Source: Sphingomonas sp. Leaf357
GTDB lineage: Bacteria > Pseudomonadota > Alphaproteobacteria > Sphingomonadales > Sphingomonadaceae
Assembly: GCF_001423845.1 (NCBI RefSeq)
Contig: NZ_LMPM01000001.1
Span: forward strand, 552,001 to 616,000
Reading direction: 5' to 3'
Length of the DNA stretch: 64,000 nucleotides
Made by a program: the position numbers and the translations under genes. A model generated the notes under the pieces. It had not been told where the DNA came from and made no database searches. It saw only the letters and a list, made by a program, of their open reading frames with translations. Below are positions 32,143 through 40,375 of this stretch, piece after piece. Positions within the stretch are counted from its first letter, which is position 1, and each line of letters opens with the position of its first letter.

Positions 32143-33575
32143 GCCGCCACCTTTGCCGCTGCCGCCTTGGCCTTCAGATACTTATGCATCGCCGCCGAAA
32201 CGTCGCGCCCGTCGCGGATCGCCCACACCACCAAAGAGGCACCGCGCACGATATCGCCCGCCGCGAACACGCCGTCGAGCGAGGTCATCAGCGTCTTGCC
32301 AACCAGCAACGTGCCCCAGCGCGTTACGCCCAGTTCCGGCGCGCCGAACATCGTCGGCAGATCCTCCGCATCGAAGCCCAGGGCCTTGATCACCAAATCG
32401 GCCGACACGTCGAAACCGCCGGCCGGATCAACCTCCGGCGCGCGTCGGCCGCTTGCATCGGGCGCGCCTAGGCGCATGCGGCTGGCCTTCACGCTAGTGA
32501 CTCTTTCCGACGCGGCGAACGCCTCGGGCGCGGAAAGCCAGACGAATTCGACGCCTTCTTCCTCGGCATTGGCGACTTCGCGCTGCGATCCCGGCATGTT
32601 CGCCCGGTCGCGGCGGTAGAGGCACTTCACACTCGCGGCGCCCTGGCGGATCGAGGTGCGCACGCAATCCATCGCCGTATCGCCGCCGCCGATCACCACG
32701 ACATGTTTCCCTTCCGCGTTCATCGATCCGTCGTCGAACGCCGGTACCGCATCGCCGAAGCCCTTGCGGTTGGACGCGGTGAGGAAATCCAGCGCGTCGA
32801 CCACGCCGTCGCTGCCCACGCCCGGCGCCTTGATCGCCCGCGGTTTGTAAACGCCGGTGGCGATCAGCACGCCGTCATGGCGCTGGCGCAGTTCGTCGAG
32901 GCTCGCATCGCGGCCGACCTCGAAGCCCTCGTGGAACACGATGCCGCCCTGCTTCAGCCGTTCGACGCGGCGCATCACGACATGCTTTTCCAGCTTGAAG
33001 CCGGGAATGCCGTAGGTCAGCAGTCCGCCCGCCCGGTCGTAGCGATCGTAGACATGCACTTCATAGCCATAGCCGCGCAGATATTCCGCCGCCGCCAGCC
33101 CAGCCGGCCCCGCGCCGACCACCCCGACCGATTGTCCGCGTGGCTGTCCGGCGGCAAGCGGTTCGACCCAGCCTTCTTCCCACGCCGTGTCGGTGATGAA
33201 CTTCTCGACCGATCCGATCGTCACCGCGCCGTGGCCGGAAAATTCGATCACGCAATTGCCCTCGCACAACCGGTCTTGCGGGCAGATGCGGCCGCAGATC
33301 TCCGGCATCGTCGAGGTCGAATTGCTCAGCTCGTACGCCTCGCGCAGCCGTCCCTCGGCGGTCAGGCGCAGCCAGTCCGGAATATGATTGTGCAGCGGGC
33401 AATGCACCGAACAATACGGCACGCCGCATTGCGAACAGCGCCCGGCCTGATCCTCGGCGGTGGGCGTGGCATAGCGATCGGCGATCTCGCGGAAATCCTC
33501 GGCGCGCAATTCGGGCGCGCGTTTGCCGGGGAACGCCTGCGGCGTCTCCACGAATTTCAGCATGGTCTCGGTCAT
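32139..33575 (-). CDS. gltD: Glutamate synthase small subunit
   Basis: A 478-aa GltD. The N-terminal iron-sulfur region holds CSQCGVPYCSVHCPL and CPQDRLCEGNC; two Rossmann folds follow for FAD (GAGPAGLAAAEYL) and NADPH (VIGGGDTAMDC), ending with FAAGDIVRG. It passes electrons from NADPH to GltB. It is first in the gltD-DUF2059-gltB operon; the reverse subunit order gltB-gltD is more familiar in enterobacteria. Promoter-region palindromes lie at 33646-33664. Confidence 0.95.
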   Translation of the reverse strand: MTETMLKFVETPQAFPGKRAPELRAEDFREIADRYATPTAEDQAGRCSQCGVPYCSVHCPLHNHIPDWLRLTAEGRLREAYELSNSTSTMPEICGRICPQDRLCEGNCVIEFSGHGAVTIGSVEKFITDTAWEEGWVEPLAAGQPRGQSVGVVGAGPAGLAAAEYLRGYGYEVHVYDRYDRAGGLLTYGIPGFKLEKHVVMRRVERLKQGGIVFHEGFEVGRDASLDELRQRHDGVLIATGVYKPRAIKAPGVGSDGVVDALDFLTASNRKGFGDAVPAFDDGSMNAEGKHVVVIGGGDTAMDCVRTSIRQGAASVKCLYRRDRANMPGSQREVANAEEEGVEFVWLSAPEAFAASERVTSVKASRMRLGAPDASGRRAPEVDPAGGFDVSADLVIKALGFDAEDLPTMFGAPELGVTRWGTLLVGKTLMTSLDGVFAAGDIVRGASLVVWAIRDGRDVSAAMHKYLKAKAAAAKVAA

Positions 33576-33645
33576 GGGCCTCGCTCGCTTGATTGCGGAC
33601 CCTTTATTTCAACTTTCCATCGGAGTCACGACAGAAACGACTTTT

Positions 33646-33664
33646 AGGTAAGATAAGCTTACCT
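33646..33664. promoter_or_regulatory. Palindrome upstream of gltD
   Basis: AGGTAAG and CTTACCT are perfect inverted arms around five bases, 71 to 89 bases upstream of the gltD start. It could be an operator for the glt operon. It may also serve an undetected promoter on the other strand. Confidence 0.4.
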
Positions 33665-33734
33665 ATATGACCCTACAGAACGAGATTTCGCGCCGATCCG
33701 AATTAGATTCGGTAATAAAATGGCCGCATCGGAC

Positions 33735-34541
33735 TTATCTATAATTGAGCGCTATCAGCGCTATGACGCCGGCCCCGATGCGGTACCAGGCAAACGGCGC
33801 GAAGCCATGCCGAGCCACGAAGGCTACGAACCAGCGGATCACCGCCAAAGCGACCAGAAACGATACGACGAAGCCGATTGCGATCGCGGTCAGGTGCGCG
33901 TCGCCCAGTTCGTGGCGGCTCTTGAACAACGCCAAGGCCGTTGCGCCCATCATCGTCGGGATGGCGAGGAAGAAGCTGTATTCCGCCGCCGTCTCGCGAT
34001 CCACGCCCAGCGTCAACGCGCCCATGATCGTCGCGCCCGATCGGCTGACGCCCGGGATCATCGACAGGCATTGCACCACGCCGATGGTGAGCGCGGTGCG
34101 CCACGGCATGTCCTCGACCGAGCGGGTGACGATCCTTTTGGACATCCGTTCGATGATCAGGATCAGCACGCCGCCGACGATCAGGGCGATCGCCACCACC
34201 ATCGGGCCGATCGTCGGCGCTTCGAGCACCGCCTTGATCGCCTTGTATGCGATCGCCCCGACCACGGCGGAGGGCAGGAAGCCGAGCAGCACATTGCGGG
34301 TGAAACGGATCGCCGCAGCGTCGCGCGCCAGCAGTCCGCGCCTGACCTTCATGAACCGTCCCCAGAACAACACGACGACCGCCAGGATCGCGCCCAGCTG
34401 GATGACGATGTCGAACGTCGCATCCGCCTGCGGCAGGCCGAGCAGCGCGCCGGCCAGGATCAGATGCCCGGTCGAGGAGACGGGCAGGAATTCGGTCACC
34501 CCCTCGACGATGCCGAGCAGGACGATGATCAACAGGTCCAC
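33735..34541 (-). CDS. uppP: Undecaprenyl-diphosphate phosphatase
   Basis: A 268-aa membrane protein with eight membrane segments and both BacA/UppP signatures: GIVEGVTEFLPVSSTGH at about residue 12 and PGVSRSGATIMGALT at about 163. It dephosphorylates undecaprenyl diphosphate to recycle the peptidoglycan lipid carrier, and gives bacitracin tolerance when abundant. It follows the NDUFA9-like gene by 33 bases on the same strand. Confidence 0.95.
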   Translation of the reverse strand: MDLLIIVLLGIVEGVTEFLPVSSTGHLILAGALLGLPQADATFDIVIQLGAILAVVVLFWGRFMKVRRGLLARDAAAIRFTRNVLLGFLPSAVVGAIAYKAIKAVLEAPTIGPMVVAIALIVGGVLILIIERMSKRIVTRSVEDMPWRTALTIGVVQCLSMIPGVSRSGATIMGALTLGVDRETAAEYSFFLAIPTMMGATALALFKSRHELGDAHLTAIAIGFVVSFLVALAVIRWFVAFVARHGFAPFAWYRIGAGVIALIALNYR

Positions 34542-34574
34542 GGAATTTTCCCCTTATGGAGCGGCGCCGATGCC

Positions 34575-35510
34575 TCAGGCGGCCTGGCCGAGCGTGCCGA
34601 AGCGCCCCTCGCGGCGATAGCGCACCAGCCAGCCCGGCGCGACGGCGTCGAGCGGTGTGGGCGTGATGCCGAACGCGGCGAGCCCGTCCGTGCCGGAGAC
34701 GACATTGTCGGTCTGCAGCATCTTCCACTGGTCCCGCGTAATCGGTGCGCCCGGTAGGAAACCGAGATTGGAGAGCGCCGAACCCGCGAAATCCGGCAGC
34801 TCCACGACCGTCGGATCACGTCCGATCGCCTGCGCGATCCAGCGAATCAGCGCGCCCATCGTCAGCACGTCCGGTCCGCCCAGCTCGTACGTTTCGCCGC
34901 CGAAACGATCGGGTTGCGATACCGCTTGCGCGACAACTTCGGCAACATCCGCGACATAGACCGGTTGGAACTTCGCGCCGGCGCGCAACACCGGCACGAC
35001 CGGCGCGGCCGAGATCATCGCCGCGAAGCGGTTCACGAACTGGTCCTCGCGCCCGAACACGATCGAGGGCCGCAGGATCGTGGCGCCGGGAAATGCCGAC
35101 CGCACCGCGGCCTCGCCCTCGGCCTTCGATCGTCCGTAAGCCGACGGCGATTCGGCATCCGCCCCGATCGCCGAGACCTGTACCAGCGCCGAAACCCCAG
35201 CCGCTGCAGCCGCCTTGGCGACATTGGCGGCGCCTTCGACCTGGATCCTGTGAAAATCGCCGGAAAGGATGCCGACCAGATTCACCACCGCATCCGATCC
35301 GTGCACCGCGCGTGCGACCGACTCCGGCTTGGTCACGTCGACGGCGGCGAACTGCGTCTGGCCCAGGCCGCCCTGCGTCTTCAGGTAGAACGCGGCCTTG
35401 GGATCGCGCTGTGCGATCCGCACCCGTGCACCCGCCTTCAGCAGTTCCTGCGCGACGTAGCGGCCGACGAATCCGCCGCCTCCGATCAGCGTAACCAGCC
35501 TGTCCTTCAT
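34575..35510 (-). CDS. Complex I NDUFA9-like SDR protein
   Basis: A 311-aa atypical short-chain dehydrogenase with GGGGFVGRYVAQELL at the nucleotide site and VVNLVGILSGDF, STxxR-type sequence in ILRPSIVFGRED. This set marks the NDUFA9/39-kDa subunit-like family, which stabilises respiratory complex I in mitochondria and alphaproteobacteria. It binds NADPH but is not thought to be catalytic. The catalytic Tyr-Lys pair is replaced (YGRSK is present but moved), as usual in the family. Confidence 0.87.
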   Translation of the reverse strand: MKDRLVTLIGGGGFVGRYVAQELLKAGARVRIAQRDPKAAFYLKTQGGLGQTQFAAVDVTKPESVARAVHGSDAVVNLVGILSGDFHRIQVEGAANVAKAAAAAGVSALVQVSAIGADAESPSAYGRSKAEGEAAVRSAFPGATILRPSIVFGREDQFVNRFAAMISAAPVVPVLRAGAKFQPVYVADVAEVVAQAVSQPDRFGGETYELGGPDVLTMGALIRWIAQAIGRDPTVVELPDFAGSALSNLGFLPGAPITRDQWKMLQTDNVVSGTDGLAAFGITPTPLDAVAPGWLVRYRREGRFGTLGQAA

Positions 35511-35565
35511 CGCACCGCCTGCCTCAACTATTTCCGCCGATCCCCTTGCCCCAGCAAAGCCTGTG

Positions 35566-35594
35566 TTGACAAGGCCGTCGCCCCACCCCTAAAG
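35566..35594 (+). promoter_or_regulatory. Possible promoter of tRNA-Leu
   Basis: TTGACA at 35566-35571 is a perfect -35 box. The matching -10 at about 35589-35594 (CTAAAG) is weak. The tRNA begins 18 bases later. Confidence 0.4.
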
Positions 35595-35611
35595 GCCGCC
35601 CCCTACCCCGT

Positions 35612-35698
35612 GCCCAGATGGCGGAATTGGTAGACGCACCAGCTTCAGGTGCTGGCGGTCGCAAGGCCGTGGAGGTTCGAGTCCTCTTCTGGGCACCA
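35612..35698 (+). tRNA. tRNA-Leu(CAG)
   Basis: An 87-nt class II tRNA with encoded CCA. The acceptor stem GCCCAGA pairs with TCTGGGC, the D loop has GGTAGACGC, the anticodon loop TTCAGGT carries CAG at 35646-35648, a long variable arm follows, and the T loop reads TTCGAGT. It reads CUG codons. Its 3' end is the integration target for the following island. Confidence 0.97.
35683..35698. other. attL core of the island (tRNA 3' end)
   Basis: CCTCTTCTGGGCACCA at 35683-35698 is repeated, with one G missing, at 53253-53267. The left copy completes the tRNA-Leu gene, as expected for a tRNA-targeting integrase. Site boundaries are inferred from the match. Confidence 0.7.
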
Positions 35699-35812
35699 TT
35701 TCCCTATTCGCCGACGCCCGCGATAGGTTGAAAAAACCACAGAAATCCGCTAGTTTAGCCCATTCATTGACCGCCTCCGGTTGCTGGCGTTCGCTAACAA
35801 TCGCGGAAAAGC

Positions 35813-35835
35813 GGGGGCCTTTTTGGGGGCCTTTC
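35813..35835. repeat. Left arm-like repeat of the island
   Basis: A tandem of TTTGGGGGCCT-type units, 23 bases. The same 23 bases with one difference recur at 53173-53195 in the same orientation. Position just inside each edge and near the integrase suits arm-type integrase binding sites. Confidence 0.6.
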
Positions 35836-35872
35836 GCGAGCGGCCAATCGCACCGATGGGAAAGGGACGATA

Positions 35873-37105
35873 ATGGCGTTGACCGACACGGCAATCCGGC
35901 TGGCGAAGGCAGAGGAAAGCGACCGGAAACTGGCCGATGAAAAGGGTCTCTATCTCCTAATCACCGCCACCGGATCGAAACTGTGGCGGTTTAAGTACCG
36001 CATCGGCGGTAAAGAAAAGAAGTTGGCGCTGGGTTCTTATCCCGAAGTTGGCTTGAAGGAAGCGCGGCTGAAGCGAGATGAGGCGCGCAAAGCTGCTCAG
36101 GCGGGAAGCGACCCGTCCTTGGCTAAACGCGATGCGCGTGTTTTGCAGCGAATCGCATCCGCGAACACGTTCGGCGCAATTGCCGAAGAGTTTATTGAAA
36201 AGCTGGAGGCCGAAGGGCGGGCAGAGCTGACGGTTGCCAAAACGAGATGGCTTTTGACAAAGCTTTCACCATCGCTTGGAACACGCCCGATCGCCGAGAT
36301 AACCCCCCACGAACTTCTGGCGGTTCTGCGGAAGTCAGAGAAGGCCGGGCAACGGGAGACGGCGCGGCGGCTGCGATCTTTTTGCAGTCGCGTATTCAGG
36401 TATGCGGTGGCTACCGCCCGCGCCACCGGCGACCCCGCGCAGGCTCTTCAAGGGGCGCTGGTTTCGCCCGTCCCAAAGCATCACGCCGCGATAACCGATC
36501 CGATCGCGTTCGGCGGGTTACTGCGCGCGATCGAAAGCTATTCCGGCCAGCCGATCACTGCGCTGGCTATGCGCTTCACCGCGAACGTGTTCCAGCGTCC
36601 GGGAGAAGTACGCCAAGCTGAGTGGAGCGAAATCGACCTCGACGCGGCGGTGTGGACGATCCCGGCGGCACGCATGAAGCAACGGCAACCGCACCGTGTG
36701 CCGTTATCCCGTCAAGGCATTGCTATCTTGCGGGAAGCTGCTTCGCTGTCCGCACACAGTAAATACGTGTTTCCAAAGCTGGGCTCGCCGCTGAAACCGA
36801 TGTGTGAAAATGCCGTCAACGGCGCACTCCGTCGGATGGGATTTCGCGGAAACGTAATGACTGCGCACGGCTTCCGTTCGACGGCATCGTCGCTTTTGAA
36901 CGAAAGCGGCAAATGGAACCCTGATGCGATCGAACGGGCGCTGTCGCATGCCGATGCCAATCAAGTTCGCGCCGCTTATCACCGTGGTGCGCATTGGCCG
37001 GAAAGGGTTGAGATGGCTCAATGGTGGAGCGATTACCTCGACACGCTGCGCGACGGGGCTTCGGTCATTCTGCTTCGCCGCGTTGGCGGGGGGGACGGCT
37101 GCTAA
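35873..37105 (+). CDS. int: Tyrosine integrase, DUF4102 (P4) type
   Basis: A 410-aa integrase. The N-terminal DUF4102 arm-binding domain spans about 1-90 (LTDTAIRLAKAEE, YRIGGKEKKLALGSYPEV), a core-binding domain 95-195, and the catalytic domain has R242, H332, R335 and H359 with the nucleophile Y369 in VRAAYHRG. It should recombine the tRNA-Leu att sites for entry, and with an excisionase for exit. It reads away from the tRNA. Its TAA stop lies inside the first partial copy of the island's dispersed repeat (GCTAACGCCC). Confidence 0.95.
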   Translation: MALTDTAIRLAKAEESDRKLADEKGLYLLITATGSKLWRFKYRIGGKEKKLALGSYPEVGLKEARLKRDEARKAAQAGSDPSLAKRDARVLQRIASANTFGAIAEEFIEKLEAEGRAELTVAKTRWLLTKLSPSLGTRPIAEITPHELLAVLRKSEKAGQRETARRLRSFCSRVFRYAVATARATGDPAQALQGALVSPVPKHHAAITDPIAFGGLLRAIESYSGQPITALAMRFTANVFQRPGEVRQAEWSEIDLDAAVWTIPAARMKQRQPHRVPLSRQGIAILREAASLSAHSKYVFPKLGSPLKPMCENAVNGALRRMGFRGNVMTAHGFRSTASSLLNESGKWNPDAIERALSHADANQVRAAYHRGAHWPERVEMAQWWSDYLDTLRDGASVILLRRVGGGDGC

Positions 37106-37123
37106 CGCCCACTTGCGGTCATT
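37099..37123 (+). repeat. Array repeat copy 1 (right half only)
   Basis: GCTAACGCCC followed by ACTTGCGGTCATTG, the right half of the repeat, overlapping the integrase stop. The left arm and the middle are missing. It marks the left edge of the array. Confidence 0.65.
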
Positions 37124-37148
37124 GTGTGGATGAGCAAAGCTGCCCGAC

Positions 37149-37454
37149 ATGGCATTGATTGACCCGATCAAAAACCCTCTTGGCACGATACGCAAGCAGC
37201 CGACCAGCTTCTACCGCCGTCTTGGAAGGTGGTGGACCGCTACTGGCTCCCTTGTCTTTGTATTTGCGAGCGTTCTGGCCGTCGTGCATTACGGCTACGG
37301 CGTTCCGATGTATGATAAGAACAATGGGCAGATAAGTGATCCGACCGCAGTAGCTGCTATTATTGCTATGCTTGGATTTGGCGGTTTGTTCGTCGCTATG
37401 CTCGGTATTTTGATCCTGCGGACGTTCCGGTCACACAACCCCAACGGCAACTGA
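37149..37454 (+). CDS. Array gene 1: small two-segment membrane protein
   Basis: A 101-aa protein with two membrane segments (about residues 33-50 and 68-90), joined by a polar loop YGVPMYDKNNGQISDPT. No family recognised. Its TGA stop is the first base triplet of array repeat copy 2. It starts 25 bases after repeat copy 1. Role unknown. Confidence 0.6.
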   Translation: MALIDPIKNPLGTIRKQPTSFYRRLGRWWTATGSLVFVFASVLAVVHYGYGVPMYDKNNGQISDPTAVAAIIAMLGFGGLFVAMLGILILRTFRSHNPNGN

Positions 37455-37533
37455 CCACCACAATCAGACATTCAGCACGATCGATCGCGATCTCGAAAGC
37501 GGACAGGCCGCTTACGCCCGCTTGCGGACGTTC
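37452..37533 (+). repeat. Array repeat copy 2
   Basis: Contains CCACCACAATCAGACATTC, CGATCGATCGCGA, CGAAAGCGGAC and CTTGCGGACGTTC in order. The left arm before CCACC is replaced by the end of gene 1. Confidence 0.75.
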
Positions 37534-37552
37534 GCGAGCACTGACTCATCGA

Positions 37553-37996
37553 TCAGAAGCGGACGGTTAGTCCTTCATTCGTCGGCAGCGTGGCCCATTG
37601 CAGCGTAAGTTCATCAAGGCGACTACGGATCGCCTCGACATCGCTGATAGAGACGGCAGCCACAGCGTGCCCCCGAGCATTGCAGGCGTGAACATACGTG
37701 GCGAGCAGGTCCGCTGCGGCGACGCGCCCGCCCCACATCTCGGCCTGAAACGTCTCGACCAGACGCTCAACAGCCTCCTCACTCTCTTCGCTGCCGGTTG
37801 CGAAACTGGCTGCTTGCCCTTCTTTTACGAGCGACAGGAAGCCGCGATGGGCAAGCACGCTTTCGACGCCGTAATGCACCATGTCGTGCGGAATGATACC
37901 CTGTTTTGGGCATTTGATCGTTTCGGCCAGACCCTCGCCCCGCACGATGGTCAGTTCATCGGTTTTGCCACTGCGCTTTACGAATGTCAGTTCCAC
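37553..37996 (-). CDS. Array gene 2: conserved-looking hypothetical protein
   Basis: A 147-aa soluble protein starting with GTG at 37996 (MELTFVKRSGK). The middle has IKCPKQGIIPHDMVHYGVES, followed by a long helical part. It reads against the repeats: its stop lies 20 bases right of repeat copy 2. No family recognised; codon use and length support a real gene. Confidence 0.6.
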   Translation of the reverse strand: MELTFVKRSGKTDELTIVRGEGLAETIKCPKQGIIPHDMVHYGVESVLAHRGFLSLVKEGQAASFATGSEESEEAVERLVETFQAEMWGGRVAAADLLATYVHACNARGHAVAAVSISDVEAIRSRLDELTLQWATLPTNEGLTVRF

Positions 37997-38044
37997 AGAA
38001 AGATCCTAGCCGGTCCAACGGCACCTTGCCACCCGCATGCTCTC

Positions 38045-38144
38045 AAAAGCGGACTGTCGCCTAACCACCCACAACCGGACGTGGCGCCCTTCCGGTCGTG
38101 ATCCCGAAAGCGGACCGGCCGAAAACGCCTAATAGCGGGCATTC
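38045..38144 (+). repeat. Array repeat copy 3
   Basis: Has CTAACCACCCACAACCGGAC, CCCGAAAGCGGACCGG, CGAAAACGCC and TAGCGGGCATTC. An additional AAAGCGGAC precedes the left arm. Confidence 0.75.
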
Positions 38145-38234
38145 CGCGGGCCCAGGGGTGACTGCGGGTTGTGTGCCGGTTAGATAAGACCGCTAACGGC
38201 GATCGGCAGCCGATCAAGCTTCAGGAGAGTATGC

Positions 38235-38633
38235 GTGCTTTTTCACACCATGGTCGGATCGAACGACATTGAACGGTCCAAGCGCTTCTACGACACGGTG
38301 CTTGGCACCTTGGGTGCAGGGGAAGGGGCGCGGAACATCGCCGATAGCGGCCATACACGTCTGATTTACAATAATGGCAACGGAACTAACTTTATCGTCA
38401 GCCAGCCGATCAACGACGAACCGGCAAGCGTCGCTAACGGTAGCACGGTCGCCTTTTCGTGCAACTCGCCCGAGCAGGTGAAGCAGCTTCACGACACTGC
38501 CGTCGCCGCTGGCGGAACCTCGATCGAAGCTCCGCCCGGACCGCGCGAAACTGCCTCCATGGGCACCATCGAACTGGCCTATTTTCGTGATCCCGACGGT
38601 AACAAACTGTGCGGAATTCATTTTCCTGCCTGA
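38235..38633 (+). CDS. Array gene 3: VOC/glyoxalase-fold protein
   Basis: A 132-aa vicinal-oxygen-chelate protein (FHTMVGSNDIERSKRFYDTVLG at the start, and FRDPDGNKLCGIHF at the end). The metal residues expected are His at the N-terminal strand and Glu near the end (IELAYFRDPDG). Function could be lyase, dioxygenase or resistance. GTG 38235 with AGGAGAG at 38223-38229 is the chosen start. It is the only array gene with a confident enzyme fold. Confidence 0.85.
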   Translation: MLFHTMVGSNDIERSKRFYDTVLGTLGAGEGARNIADSGHTRLIYNNGNGTNFIVSQPINDEPASVANGSTVAFSCNSPEQVKQLHDTAVAAGGTSIEAPPGPRETASMGTIELAYFRDPDGNKLCGIHFPA

Positions 38634-38690
38634 TCCGTCCGGCAAGGGTCCGCTTCTGACGTTGGCGGACCTCGATCATGCGGTCGTGCG

Positions 38691-38781
38691 AATGTCCGTT
38701 TTCCACCACGATGCGACATTCAGCAGGTCACACGGCCCTATCAAAAGCGGACAGGCCGCATACGCCCAACCTTGGACATTC
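38691..38781 (+). repeat. Array repeat copy 4
   Basis: Full layout: AATGTCCGTTTTCCACCACG, ATGCGACATTC, CAAAAGCGGACAGGCCGCA, TACGCCC and TTGGACATTC. The middle palindrome is degraded (ACACGGCCC). Confidence 0.8.
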
Positions 38782-38851
38782 GGCGAGGCCCAATAACTGT
38801 CCTGTTTACGATCAATTAAGCCAAGATTTGTACCGAAGCGGACGTATTAAG

Positions 38852-39241
38852 GTGAGCGTCCATGCCATTAACCGCAGTGAACCGTTCAAGCTCAATCCTA
38901 TTTGCGCGGCGGTCGGCTATCTAGATGTCGAGCAGGTACTTCGCCTATCGGCCCGGCTCGATACGCGTCTACCTGAACTGGGCGAATTATCCGGAGGCCA
39001 CAGCCGTTTGATCGATCTGACGGAGGCTAAGGTTGCATCGCCCGATACAATTGCCGCTTTGGCACAAGAGATTATGGATCCAGCGCGAACAGAGTTAGCG
39101 GCAAGGCGCGTGGCATATTTCGGGGCTTCGCCTTTGCTTGCGCGGCAAATCTATCGGCTTTGTTCGCTCAGACCCGGTATGGCGCTGTGCAGCGATAGAA
39201 AGGCGGCCCTATCCTGGTTGCATGCCGGGCAACAGCCATAG
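38852..39241 (+). CDS. Array gene 4: hypothetical (possible STAS-like fold)
   Basis: A 129-aa protein from GTG 38852. The sequence alternates strands and helices (ICAAVGYLDVEQVLRLSARL, HSRLIDLTEAKVASPDTIAA, RVAYFGASPLLARQIYRL), reminding one of STAS/SpoIIAA-like folds, but that is weak. Stop is six bases before the repeat copy 5. The start is uncertain; a longer frame reads through repeat copy 4. Confidence 0.5.
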   Translation: MSVHAINRSEPFKLNPICAAVGYLDVEQVLRLSARLDTRLPELGELSGGHSRLIDLTEAKVASPDTIAALAQEIMDPARTELAARRVAYFGASPLLARQIYRLCSLRPGMALCSDRKAALSWLHAGQQP

Positions 39242-39243
39242 GG

Positions 39244-39334
39244 TAGTGTCCACCATTCCCACGATCGGACATTCAGCGCGACCGATCGCGATCTCGAAGG
39301 CGGACAATCCGCTTACGCCCAATAGCAGACATCC
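39244..39334 (+). repeat. Array repeat copy 5
   Basis: GTGTCCACCATTCCCACGAT, CGGACATTCAGCGCGACCGA, CGAAGGCGGAC, CTTACGCCC and TAGCAGACATCC. Lower similarity in the left arm. Confidence 0.7.
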
Positions 39335-39378
39335 CGTCCAGCCGCTATCATAGGCCTCCTGTGTGGTGAGGCGTGCGG

Positions 39379-39684
39379 ATGAGCGATGATGTGTATGCCT
39401 GTAGTCAGCACGGCGACCAGCCGATTACCTTCGTCTGTAAGCATATATTGAAGACGTCCCGGCCAAACACGATCGGTTTTGTAAGCTACCCATCCAAAGG
39501 TAGAGACGACCTCCGCGATGCTTGGTGCGGCGAGTGCGACGCATATCTTGATAATCATGGAGGCAATTGGATCGAGGGCAGCGTAGAGGTGCCGGGCGGC
39601 ATCGGTATACTATGTGCCGAGTGCTACCGCCTTCGAGAAGGTGACGCATTTCAGGCGGGCCGACGCGTCATCAGGCAAGTTTGA
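39379..39684 (+). CDS. Array gene 5: small cysteine-rich protein, zinc ribbon-like
   Basis: A 101-aa protein with cysteines in four places (ACSQH, FVCKH, WCGECD, LCAECYR). The paired CGEC and CAEC are typical of zinc-ribbon ligands. No known family recognised. ATG 39379 is used; GTG six bases earlier is possible. The TGA stop lies just before repeat copy 6. Confidence 0.6.
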   Translation: MSDDVYACSQHGDQPITFVCKHILKTSRPNTIGFVSYPSKGRDDLRDAWCGECDAYLDNHGGNWIEGSVEVPGGIGILCAECYRLREGDAFQAGRRVIRQV

Positions 39685-39688
39685 TCTA

Positions 39689-39775
39689 CGCCGGCTTTCC
39701 ACCAAACGCTCGTTCGACGCGATCGATCGCCTTCCCAAAAGCGGACGGGCCGGAAACGCCCAGAAGCGGACATTC
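39689..39775 (+). repeat. Array repeat copy 6
   Basis: GCCGGCTTTCCACCAAACGC, GCGATCGATCGC, CCCAAAAGCGGACGGG, CCGGAAACGCCC and AAGCGGACATTC. Confidence 0.85.
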
Positions 39776-39805
39776 GTCGAGTGGGCCAGATAATTACGGC
39801 GTTTA

Positions 39806-40249
39806 CTACCTATGAGCGCGCACTGACACGTATTTGCCATGCACGAAAACAAAGCGCCCGCCGATGTTCCCACTCCAATCAGAGTAATCGACGCGCGACG
39901 CGGCCGCGATTGTGCATATGATTTCAACCTGCTCTTTTATCGTTGATGCCGAAACTTGACCATGAACGTCGACGTCCAAACACTCGCCTATCTCTGCCGT
40001 GTGACGAACATGGCTGAATCCTCCGCTGGTAAGCGCCCTTTCAGCTTGGATCAGGCGATCGGCATGGGTGCTACAGAGGGAGTGCTGTATAATGGTTTCA
40101 GGCCCACCGATGGACGGCAGGTGAGACAGAACCTTGACGCTTGGTCCGACATTTTCGCTCAAGCAGTCAGGCAGTTTCTCTTCGCCATAGGTGCATCCGG
40201 ATTCTGCCAGCGCTGCGGAAATTAGGATCGTGACGACAGGACTACGCAT
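39806..40249 (-). CDS. Array gene 6: exported hypothetical, weak RraB-like pattern
   Basis: A 147-aa protein with a short hydrophobic N terminus and a cysteine (ESGC) that could be a lipidation site, though it does not fit the lipobox well. The C-terminal part (VEIICTIAAASRVDYSDWSG) is faintly like RraB-type RNase E inhibitors, without support enough to name. It reads against the repeats; stop is 31 bases right of repeat copy 6. Confidence 0.55.
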   Translation of the reverse strand: MRSPVVTILISAALAESGCTYGEEKLPDCLSENVGPSVKVLSHLPSIGGPETIIQHSLCSTHADRLIQAERALTSGGFSHVRHTAEIGECLDVDVHGQVSASTIKEQVEIICTIAAASRVDYSDWSGNIGGRFVFVHGKYVSVRAHR

Positions 40250-40281
40250 CTGCCTAGTTTACGTACTCAATGGCATTTCGC

Positions 40282-40373
40282 CAATGCCCGCTTTCAACCA
40301 CAACGCGACATTCAGCGTGATCAATCGCGATCCCGAAAGCAGACAGGCCGAAAACGCCTAATTGCGGACATTC
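40282..40373 (+). repeat. Array repeat copy 7
   Basis: CAATGCCCGCTTTCAACCAC, CGACATTCAGCGTGATCAAT, CCCGAAAGCAGACAGG, GAAAACGCC and ATTGCGGACATTC. Confidence 0.85.
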
Positions 40374-40375
40374 CG

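Noticed and set aside
33667..33744. Small 25-codon frame upstream of uppP stop
   Set aside because: It overlaps the uppP stop and has no ribosome site; it is probably chance.
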